From positions 1-40,262 of the forward strand of contig JAFLCU010000022.1 in NCBI GenBank assembly GCA_017303355.1: a DNA stretch of 40,262 nucleotides, given 5' to 3'. A model generated the notes under the pieces. That model saw nothing but the letters and a program-made list of their open reading frames with translations. It ran no database searches and was not told the origin of the DNA. The stretch's first letter is position 1. Each line of letters begins with the position of its first letter. Both the position numbers and the translations under genes were made by a program. Source of the stretch: Caulobacterales bacterium (GTDB lineage: Bacteria; Pseudomonadota; Alphaproteobacteria; Caulobacterales; Aquidulcibacteraceae). Shown here piece after piece: positions 33,473 through 40,262 of the stretch.

Positions 33473-35389
33473 CTACGCTGACGCTTCGGCGGACAAGTCG
33501 TTCGCGCCGCGGTCGAGCGCCAGGAGCGCGGCGTTGGCGATGGCGTCGGCATCGAGGCCGGCCTGCGCGTACATCAGCTCGGGCTTGTCTTGATCCTGAA
33601 AAATATCCGGCAGTGTCAGCGTGCGGATTTTGACGCCGCGATCGAGCAGGCCGTCGCGGGCCATGAAATGCAGCACGAACGCGCCGAAGCCGCCTTCGGC
33701 GCCCTCCTCGATGGTCAGCAGCACCTCGTGCTCGCGCGCGAGGCGGCGGACCAGATCCTCGTCGAGCGGCTTGGCGAAGCGCGCGTCGGCAAGCGTGGTT
33801 GAAAGCCCCATGGCCGCGAGCTTATCGGCGGCTTTGTTGGCCTCGCCCATGCGCGCGCCAAAATTGAGCAGCGCGACGGAAGTGCCTTCGCGAACGACGC
33901 GGCCCTTGCCAATTTCGAGGGGCGTATCGCAATCAGCGCCCAGCACGCCGTCGGCGTCGCCGCGCGGATAGCGGAAGGCGCTCGGCGCGTCATCGATCGC
34001 GGCGGCCGTGGCGACCATGCGCGAAAGTTCGTTGCCGTCGCTCGCGGCCATCAGCACCATGCCCGGCAGCGCGCCCATGAAGCCGACATCGAACGAGCCC
34101 GCATGCGTGGGACCATCGGCGCCGACGAGACCGGCGCGATCCATCGCGAAACGCACGGGCAGCTTTTGAATGGCGACGTCGTGCACGACCTGGTCGTAGC
34201 CGCGCTGCAGGAATGTCGAATAGATCGCCGCGAACGGCTTCATGCCATCGGCGGCGAGGCCGGCCGCGAACGTCACCGCGTGCTGTTCGGCGATGCCGAC
34301 ATCGAAGGTGCGGTCGGGAAACTGCTTGCCGAAAATATCGAGCCCGGTGCCGGACGGCATCGCGGCGGTGACGGCGACGATGCGCTCATCCTTCTCGGCT
34401 TGGCGCACCAGCGATTGCGCGAACACCTTGGTGTAGCTCGGCGCGCTCGCGCCCTTGGCCTGCTCGCCGGTGACGACGTTGAACTTGGAGACGCCGTGAT
34501 ACTTGTCGGCCGCGTTTTCCGCCGGCGCGTAGCCCTTGCCCTTCTTGGTCACGACATGGATCAGCACCGGGCGATCGGTGAAGTCCTTGGCGTTCTTGAG
34601 GATCAAAGTCAGCGTATCAAGATCATGGCCGTCGAACGGCCCCAGATAGTGGAAGCCCAGTTCTTCGAAGAAGGTGCCGCCTGTCACGAGCGTGCGCGCG
34701 TATTCCTCGACCTTCTTGCCGACATCGTGGATCGGCGCCGGCAGATGCTCGGCCACCGATTTCGCCGTCTTGCGCAAGCGGCGATAGGTCTTCGATGAAG
34801 CCAAGCGGCCGAGATACGAAGACATGCCGCCGACAGGCGGCGCAATCGACATGTCGTTATCGTTGAGAATAACGATGAGACGCTTGGTGCTCTCGGCGGC
34901 GTTGTTCATCGCCTCATAGGCCATGCCGGCCGAGATCGAACCGTCGCCGATCACGGCGATGACGTTGTTGTCGTCGCCGCGCTTGTCGCGCGCGACGGCG
35001 AAGCCGAGGGCTGCGCTGATCGACGTCGCGGCGTGAGCGGCGCCGAACGGATCGTATTCGCTTTCGGCGCGCTTGGTGAAGCCGGAGAGCCCGCCGCCGG
35101 TGCGCAGCGTGCGGATGCGGTCGCGCCGGCCGGTGAGAATTTTGTGCGGATAGGCTTGGTGGCCAACGTCCCAGATGACGATGTCGCGCGGGGTGTCGAA
35201 CACGTAGTGGAGCGCCACCGTGAGTTCGACCACGCCAAGACCCGCGCCGAGATGGCCGCCAGTGGTGGACACCGCGCTGATGGTTTCGGCGCGCAATTCA
35301 TCGGCCGCCTGCCGCAGCTGGCTTGGCTGCAGCTTGCGCAAATCGGCGGGGAACTTGATCTGGTCGAGAAGCGGTGTCTGCGGGGCCAT
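33473..35389 (-). CDS. dxs: 1-deoxy-D-xylulose-5-phosphate synthase
   Basis: First enzyme of the MEP route to isoprenoids; joins pyruvate and glyceraldehyde 3-phosphate using thiamine diphosphate. The 638-residue product has the N-terminal TPP-binding part ([46 protein letters not shown] ... [15 protein letters not shown]), the transketolase pyrimidine domain ([37 protein letters not shown]) and a C-terminal domain. Complete, normal length. It is separated from ispA by two genes on the other strand. Confidence 0.97.
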   Translation of the reverse strand: MAPQTPLLDQIKFPADLRKLQPSQLRQAADELRAETISAVSTTGGHLGAGLGVVELTVALHYVFDTPRDIVIWDVGHQAYPHKILTGRRDRIRTLRTGGGLSGFTKRAESEYDPFGAAHAATSISAALGFAVARDKRGDDNNVIAVIGDGSISAGMAYEAMNNAAESTKRLIVILNDNDMSIAPPVGGMSSYLGRLASSKTYRRLRKTAKSVAEHLPAPIHDVGKKVEEYARTLVTGGTFFEELGFHYLGPFDGHDLDTLTLILKNAKDFTDRPVLIHVVTKKGKGYAPAENAADKYHGVSKFNVVTGEQAKGASAPSYTKVFAQSLVRQAEKDERIVAVTAAMPSGTGLDIFGKQFPDRTFDVGIAEQHAVTFAAGLAADGMKPFAAIYSTFLQRGYDQVVHDVAIQKLPVRFAMDRAGLVGADGPTHAGSFDVGFMGALPGMVLMAASDGNELSRMVATAAAIDDAPSAFRYPRGDADGVLGADCDTPLEIGKGRVVREGTSVALLNFGARMGEANKAADKLAAMGLSTTLADARFAKPLDEDLVRRLAREHEVLLTIEEGAEGGFGAFVLHFMARDGLLDRGVKIRTLTLPDIFQDQDKPELMYAQAGLDADAIANAALLALDRGANDLSAEASA

Positions 35390-35562
35390 GAAGCCTCAAG
35401 TGTCAGTTTTCAGACGCGGAAGCTACCCCCGTTTGGCGCCCGTGGCGACGCCGCTCCAGCCGAGCACCCCAGGATTTTTCTAGCATTTTCGTGCGGCAAG
35501 GGCGCGCAGCCGCTGATCCCGCCCTGATTGCGCCGCCCCGGCCACGGCGCTAGTGCTGGACC

Positions 35563-36456
35563 ATGAAAAGGTTCCGCCTCATCGCCACGGCGCTCGCCGC
35601 GCAAGCTTGCTTCGCCACCGCCGCCCTGGCGCAGGAGACGACCACCGGCGACGATATCGTCGTCACCGGCGCGCGGCTGGAAGAAATCGTGCGCGAGTTT
35701 GTCGGCGAGGTCGCCGCAGCCCCCGGTTCGGAGGATCAGATCGCGCGCTGGGACGGGCGCATCTGCCCTGGCATTATCGGTCTGCAAGACCGCGCCGCCG
35801 CGCAAGCCATCATCGATCGCATCGCGCAGCGTGCGTATGAGGTTGATCTTGACGTTGCCCGCCCCGGCTGCCGCGCGGACGTGATCGTCTTCATCACGCC
35901 GGACTCGCAAGCGCTCGCCGCCGAATTGCGCGCGACGTTCCGGCAGATGATGAACGTCTATTCCACCAACAACGTGCATACGCTCGGGCTCGAAGCGATG
36001 GACGATTTCGTCGCCACGCCGCGCATTGTGCGCTGGTGGCACGTCACCAACACGACCAGCGCCGACGGCTTCGAGTTGGGCGAGGCGGCCCAGCAAGTGC
36101 GCAGCAGCGGCAGCCGCTTGAGCCGCGGCACGCGGCAGGATTTCAGCCGCGTGATCATCGTCGTCGACGCCACGCGCGCGGCCGGCGTCAACCGCGACTC
36201 GCTAGCCGATTACATCGCCATGGTGGCGCTGGCGCAACTCGATCTCACCGCCGATACCTCGGCCTATCCCAGCATCCTCAACCTGTTCGGCGAGGGCCAG
36301 CGCCCCACCACACTCACCGAATGGGACCGCGCCTATCTGACTAGCCTCTATGGCGCGCGGCGTAATTCCTACAGCTCAGGCGCGCAAGAACGCGACATCA
36401 GCCGCGAGATGGTCGATCAGCTGACCCCTCCGGCCGCGGCGCCCGAGCGCCAATAG
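35563..36456 (+). CDS. Secreted hypothetical protein
   Basis: A 297-residue exported protein: signal peptide MKRFRLIATALAAQACFATA cleaved after ALAQ. The mature N-terminus (TTGDDIVVTGARLEEIVREFV) carries the IVVTGxR phrase frequent at the start of exported proteins of this group. The rest has four strand/helix units, e.g. CRADVIVFITPDSQALAAELR and FSRVIIVVDATRAAGVNRDSLADYIAMVALAQLDL, and a polar tail. No catalytic motif is recognised. Codon use is normal. It is divergent from dxs and 71 bases ahead of the prolyl oligopeptidase gene. Confidence 0.8.
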   Translation: MKRFRLIATALAAQACFATAALAQETTTGDDIVVTGARLEEIVREFVGEVAAAPGSEDQIARWDGRICPGIIGLQDRAAAQAIIDRIAQRAYEVDLDVARPGCRADVIVFITPDSQALAAELRATFRQMMNVYSTNNVHTLGLEAMDDFVATPRIVRWWHVTNTTSADGFELGEAAQQVRSSGSRLSRGTRQDFSRVIIVVDATRAAGVNRDSLADYIAMVALAQLDLTADTSAYPSILNLFGEGQRPTTLTEWDRAYLTSLYGARRNSYSSGAQERDISREMVDQLTPPAAAPERQ

Positions 36457-36527
36457 TCGCAAATCCGTTGGCGAACAGCGCTTGCCGCCGCTAGCGTCCG
36501 CCCGACTTATGTTTGGGGGACGCTTCG

Positions 36528-38630
36528 GTGCGACACACGATCCACGCTTGCCTGTTTGCTTTGGCTTTGGCCGGTTGCGCCTCGCCCGGCGCCGAGACGC
36601 CCTCGCCCTTAAACAACGCAGCGGTCGATCCCTACCTTTGGCTCGAAGAGGTTGAAGGCGATCGCGCGCTGGGTTGGGTCAATCAGCAGAACGCGCGTTC
36701 GCTGCCCGTGCTTGAAAATGATCGCCGTTATCCCGGGTTGCTGAACGCAGCGCTTGAAGTGGCGCAGAGCCGCGATCGTCTGCCGCTTGGCCAAGTGCGC
36801 GGCGGCTATCTCTACAATTTCTGGCAAGACCCTGATCACGTGCGCGGCATCCTGCGGCGGGCGCCGCTTGATAGCTACGCGGCGAACGCGCCGCGCTGGG
36901 AGACGGTGCTCGATGTCGACGCGCTCGCGCGCAGCGAGGGCGCCAATTGGGTGTATCAGGGATCGGATTGCGATCCTTCCGGCGTGCGCTGCATGATCTC
37001 GCTCTCGAATGGCGGGCTCGACGCATCGACGGAGCGTGAGTTCGATCTGCAAACGCGCAGCTTCGTGGCGGGCGGCTTTGTCGTGCCGGAAGCCAAGTCG
37101 CGCACCGGCTGGCTCGACCGCGACACGCTGCTCATCGCCACCAATTGGGGCGAAGGCTCGCTGACCGAGTCCGGCTACCCATTCATCCTCAAAGCCTGGC
37201 GGCGCGGCACGCCGCTCTCGAGCGCGACCGAGATCATGCGCGGCGAGGCGAGCGATGTTTCCATCGCCGTCGCGACCTTTGAAGATGAAAGCGGCGATCA
37301 CATCGCCATCGCCGTGGAAGCCGAGAGCTTCTTCGAGACTATCTACTCACTCATCACGCTTGAAGGCCCGGTCCGCATCACGCTGCCGCGCAAATCGACG
37401 ATCCATGAATTCTTCAACGACCGCCTGATCGTGACGCTGGAAGAGGCCTGGACGATCGGCGGACAAACCTATGCTTCGGGCGCGGTGCTAGCCTTGCCGC
37501 TGTCGCACGCGACACTGCCGGAGCCTCGCATCGAGGTCGTGTTCACGCCGAACGCGCGCCAATCGATCGGCGACGTCGACGCGACCAGCGAGGGCCTGCT
37601 CGCGCCCGGCTTCGACAATGTGCGCGGCCGGCTGTGGCGCTTCACGCTTCAAAACGGCGCGTGGCGTGAGCAGCAAGTGCAATTGCCGCCGACGGGCGTC
37701 ATAACCATGGCCGGCTCGTCCACCAGCGAGAGCTCCGCGTTCTTCACCTACGAAGACTTCCTCACGCCGCCGACACTCTACGCGATCAACGGCGCACAAG
37801 CGCGCGCCGTGCGCTCGCTCACCGCGCAATTCGATGCATCGCGCTACGTGACCGAGCAATTCGAAGCGACGAGCGCGGATGGCACGCGTGTGCCCTATTT
37901 CGTGGTGCGCCGCCGCGACATGCAAATGAACGGACAGAACCCGACTTTGCTCTACGCCTATGGCGGCTTCCAGCTTTCGCAAATCCCAAGCTACAACGCT
38001 TATATCGGCCGCTTGTGGCTTGATCAGGGCGGCACGTATGTGCTGGCCAATATCCGCGGCGGCGGCGAGTTCGGCCCCGCTTGGCACGACGCCGGCCTGC
38101 TCACCAATCGTCAGCGCATCTATGACGATTTCTATGCGGTCGAGCGCGATCTGGTGGCGCGCAATGTCACCAGCCCGCGCCGGCTCGGCATCTCCGGCCG
38201 CTCGAATGGCGGCTTGCTGATGGGGGTGATGCTCAATCAGCATCCGGAAATGGTGAACGCCGCGATCATCGGCTCGCCGCTGCTCGACATGCTGCGCTAC
38301 GATCAATTGCTCGCCGGCGCGTCATGGGTAGGCGAATATGGTTCGCCGTCGATCCCCGAACAGCGCGCGTTCCTGGAGACGATCACGCCCTACCAAAACC
38401 TGCGCGCGCGCGACGATTTCCCAACCGTGTTCATCTACACGTCCACGAAAGACGATCGCGTGCATCCAGGGCACGCCCGCAAATACGGGGCGCGCCTCGA
38501 TGAGCTGGGCATCCCCTATCTCTATTACGAGAACACCGATGGCGGGCATTCGGCCAACGCCAATCTGCGCGAAGCGGCGCGCCGGCGTACGCTTGAGTAC
38601 ATGTATCTGACGCAGCGCCTGATCGATTGA
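36528..38630 (+). CDS. Prolyl oligopeptidase family serine peptidase (S9A), lipoprotein
   Basis: Peptidase that probably cleaves short peptides after proline, attached to a membrane by lipid. The 700-residue product has a lipoprotein signal ending ALALAGC (Cys17), the DPYLWLEEVEGDRALGWVNQQN segment typical of S9A proteins, a seven-bladed propeller (about 60-410), and the alpha/beta-hydrolase domain. The catalytic triad is Ser559 (GISGRSNGGLL), the Asp of KDDRVHPGHA (642/643) and His674 (DGGHSANAN). The GTG start is preferred over TTG five codons upstream because GGGGGA lies seven bases before it and the signal peptide begins there. Confidence 0.93.
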   Translation: MRHTIHACLFALALAGCASPGAETPSPLNNAAVDPYLWLEEVEGDRALGWVNQQNARSLPVLENDRRYPGLLNAALEVAQSRDRLPLGQVRGGYLYNFWQDPDHVRGILRRAPLDSYAANAPRWETVLDVDALARSEGANWVYQGSDCDPSGVRCMISLSNGGLDASTEREFDLQTRSFVAGGFVVPEAKSRTGWLDRDTLLIATNWGEGSLTESGYPFILKAWRRGTPLSSATEIMRGEASDVSIAVATFEDESGDHIAIAVEAESFFETIYSLITLEGPVRITLPRKSTIHEFFNDRLIVTLEEAWTIGGQTYASGAVLALPLSHATLPEPRIEVVFTPNARQSIGDVDATSEGLLAPGFDNVRGRLWRFTLQNGAWREQQVQLPPTGVITMAGSSTSESSAFFTYEDFLTPPTLYAINGAQARAVRSLTAQFDASRYVTEQFEATSADGTRVPYFVVRRRDMQMNGQNPTLLYAYGGFQLSQIPSYNAYIGRLWLDQGGTYVLANIRGGGEFGPAWHDAGLLTNRQRIYDDFYAVERDLVARNVTSPRRLGISGRSNGGLLMGVMLNQHPEMVNAAIIGSPLLDMLRYDQLLAGASWVGEYGSPSIPEQRAFLETITPYQNLRARDDFPTVFIYTSTKDDRVHPGHARKYGARLDELGIPYLYYENTDGGHSANANLREAARRRTLEYMYLTQRLID

Positions 38631-39518
38631 TCAGTAGCGGCGCTCGATGATGAAATCGACGGCGTCGATCAAGCTGCGCGCGCGCGGGCCGAAGATAGAG
38701 AGATGGCGCTTGGCCTGGTCGGCGAGCATGCGCACGCGGTCGCGCGTGGCGTCGACGCCGAGCACGGTGACGAAATTCACCTTGCCGCGATCCTTGTCCT
38801 TGCCGACGGCCTTGCCGGTGTCGCGCACCACGCCTTCGGCGTCGAGCAGGTCGTCGACCATCTGATAGGCGAGGCCGACATCGTGGGCGTAGCGTGAGAG
38901 CGATGTTTTCTCGGCGTCGGACGCACACCCGATCAGAGCGCCGGCGTCGACCGCGAAATTGATGAGCGCGCCGGTCTTCAAGCGATTCATGCGCGTGACA
39001 GCGATCAGGTCGGAGCCGATGTCTTCGCCGGCCATGTCGGCGGCTTGACCCGCGACCATGCCTTGCGCGCCGGATGCCTTCGCAAGGCCCGCGATCAACA
39101 GGCAGCGCATTTGCGGATCGGGGTGCGTGGCCGGTTCGGCCATGAACTCGAACGCGAAGGTCAGCAACGCATCGCCGGCGAGCACCGCGGTCGCTTCGTC
39201 AAAAGCGCGATGCAAGGTGGGCCGGCCGCGGCGCAGATCGTCGTCGTCCATGCACGGCAGATCGTCGTGGATCAGCGAATAAGTGTGCACGCATTCGATC
39301 GCGATGGCCGCGCGCAGCAAGTGGCCTTCGTCCGCGTCGAACAGACGGCCCGCCTCCATGGTGAAGAACGGGCGCAGGCGCTTGCCGCCGGCGAGCGCGG
39401 CATAGCGCATGGCCGTCAGCAGGCGCGATTCCGAGCCTTGCGCCTTCGGCAGGAGACCATCGAGCGCGGCGTTAACCCGCTCGGCGGTTTCCTTGATGCG
39501 AGTTTCAAGTTGAGACAT
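38631..39518 (-). CDS. ispA: Farnesyl diphosphate synthase (polyprenyl synthetase)
   Basis: Condenses isopentenyl diphosphate with dimethylallyl or geranyl diphosphate to make farnesyl diphosphate for quinones and bactoprenol. The 295-residue product has the first Asp-rich motif DDLPCMDDDDLRRG (DDxx(x)xD type, about 87-100), the GGKRLRP segment at 44-50, and the second Asp-rich motif DDLLDAEG. The gap before the second motif and the length fit the IspA class. The start MSQLETRIKETAERVNAAL is the family N-terminus; the 240 residues readable upstream are not part of the gene. Confidence 0.93.
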   Translation of the reverse strand: MSQLETRIKETAERVNAALDGLLPKAQGSESRLLTAMRYAALAGGKRLRPFFTMEAGRLFDADEGHLLRAAIAIECVHTYSLIHDDLPCMDDDDLRRGRPTLHRAFDEATAVLAGDALLTFAFEFMAEPATHPDPQMRCLLIAGLAKASGAQGMVAGQAADMAGEDIGSDLIAVTRMNRLKTGALINFAVDAGALIGCASDAEKTSLSRYAHDVGLAYQMVDDLLDAEGVVRDTGKAVGKDKDRGKVNFVTVLGVDATRDRVRMLADQAKRHLSIFGPRARSLIDAVDFIIERRY

Positions 39519-39743
39519 GGGCGCTCCCGTTAGCAGAGCGCGGGGCCCGCGCAAGCGCCAGTATCGCCCGCCCCCGTTAGGCGAGCATTTTGCAGGGGAA
39601 GCCCCGGCGCTGGCGGTCAGGCTTCCCAACCAGCTTTGTTCCGGGGCATAAACGGCCCGCTGGGACGGTGGTGTCGGGCGGCCAATTTTGGCCGGATTGC
39701 TTCCGTACGCCTTCGGGCTTGAAAAGAGTGGGGAAATACTGAG

Positions 39744-40262
39744 ATGGCAACGGTTGTGGTCATTCACGCCGCGGAGGACACCCTGCCCGCGCGGGCGCTG
39801 GCCGAAAAGCTGCGCCAAGCGAAGCTCGAAGTGGTGCTCGAAAAGCAGCCCGGCGATGAATTGCGCGCCGCGGTAAAAGCCGCGCCGGTGACGATCGCCT
39901 TGTGGTCGCCCCGCTCGATCGAACAAGCGCCGATCGCCGAAGAGGTCGCGTTCGCGCGCAGCAAGAGCAAGCTGATCCACGCCAACATGCAGAGCGCGGC
40001 CACGCCGCAACAATTCAGCAGCGACCAGAGTGTGAATTTGACCGGCTGGCGCGGCGAAGACGATTTCCCGGCCTGGCGCGAACTGGCGCAATTGGTGACG
40101 AGCAAAGCTGGCGTGCCGCCGCTGCCGGCGCCGGCGCCGCGCCAACCTTCTGGCTTCTTCCAACCGGGCCGCGTCGACGCCGACGCGCCGGCCGCGCCGC
40201 AACAACGCGCAGCCCAACAAGCCGCGCCGCGCCAACAAGCGCCGCAACAAACGCGCCCCGCC
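39744..40262 (+). CDS. TIR-like domain protein, cut by window edge
   Basis: Incomplete gene; 173 codons are visible. Residues 1-115 have the strand/helix order of a TIR (Toll/interleukin-1 receptor) domain: VVVIHAAEDTLPARALAEKL at the start, TIALWSPRSIEQAPIAEEVAFARSKSK in the middle (with a Glu in the place of the NADase catalytic acid), and VNLTGWRGEDDFPAWRELAQL at the end. From about residue 120 a Pro/Ala/Gln-rich linker follows, so another domain probably lies beyond. Such proteins occur in alphaproteobacterial regulation and in anti-phage systems; the missing C-terminus decides which. Confidence 0.65.
   Translation, partial: MATVVVIHAAEDTLPARALAEKLRQAKLEVVLEKQPGDELRAAVKAAPVTIALWSPRSIEQAPIAEEVAFARSKSKLIHANMQSAATPQQFSSDQSVNLTGWRGEDDFPAWRELAQLVTSKAGVPPLPAPAPRQPSGFFQPGRVDADAPAAPQQRAAQQAAPRQQAPQQTRPA

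Noticed and set aside
1..40262. tRNA, rRNA, CRISPR array, prophage or insertion sequence
   Set aside because: No T-loop-type GGTTCGAAT arms with acceptor stems, no regularly spaced repeats and no transposase or integrase reading frame were found by eye.

Overview
The window is high-GC chromosomal DNA from an alphaproteobacterium, most likely of the Caulobacterales / Hyphomonadaceae kind. The evidence is the hybrid histidine kinase CckA encoded directly behind flhB, a perfect CtrA box (TTAA-N7-TTAAC) in a flagellar promoter region, an alphaproteobacterial LexA box (GTTC-N7-GTTC) in front of recA, and a perfect EcfG-type general-stress promoter (GGAAC-N17-CGTT). It is gene-dense. No rRNA, tRNA, CRISPR array, insertion sequence or phage gene was seen.

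Left part (1-11.2 kb): a mosaic of REP-like palindromes, a PPK2 polyphosphate kinase, rpsD, a lipoprotein, an unknown gene, bfd-bfr iron storage genes, an Asp-box (BNR) propeller gene with an extradiol-dioxygenase-like VOC gene behind it and an FNR/FixK-type box upstream, rimO, a Sel1/prolyl-4-hydroxylase-like protein, a DUF2726 gene cut by an in-frame amber codon, a probable DUF6882 gene and trmJ. Middle (11.2-22.5 kb): icd, two GNAT acetyltransferases, a 44-residue membrane protein, a crotonase, alaS, a VOC protein, recA with its SOS box, pirin and small secreted proteins.

Flagellar and cell-cycle block (22.5-30 kb): on the minus strand fliO-fliP and fliQ-fliR-flhB-cckA, and on the plus strand flgB-flgC-fliE. 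The two directions diverge at 28.7-28.85 kb around the CtrA box. Because CckA starts the phosphorelay that activates CtrA, the master kinase appears to share an operon with export-gate genes next to a CtrA-type promoter.

Accessory stretch (30-33.4 kb): a stress-type DUF1328 membrane protein behind the EcfG promoter, a strong terminator, a nested REP pair, a 32-residue lysine-rich protein whose ribosome-binding site lies in a perfect hairpin, a mini-lipoprotein, about 200 bp of consecutive hairpins with no convincing gene, and a lower-GC single-gene DUF262/DUF1524 (GmrSD-type) restriction protein. Right part (33.4-40.3 kb): dxs, a secreted unknown, an S9A prolyl oligopeptidase lipoprotein, ispA (dxs and ispA both serve isoprenoid synthesis) and the start of a TIR-like gene that runs off the window.

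Four families of short inverted repeats (GGACCGCC-type REPs, GGGATTGG-type, GGCAATGGG-type and a CCGGAACCCAGGG-type) sit in the gaps between genes. Several small genes (32-44 codons) with good ribosome-binding sites are reported in addition to the larger ones.
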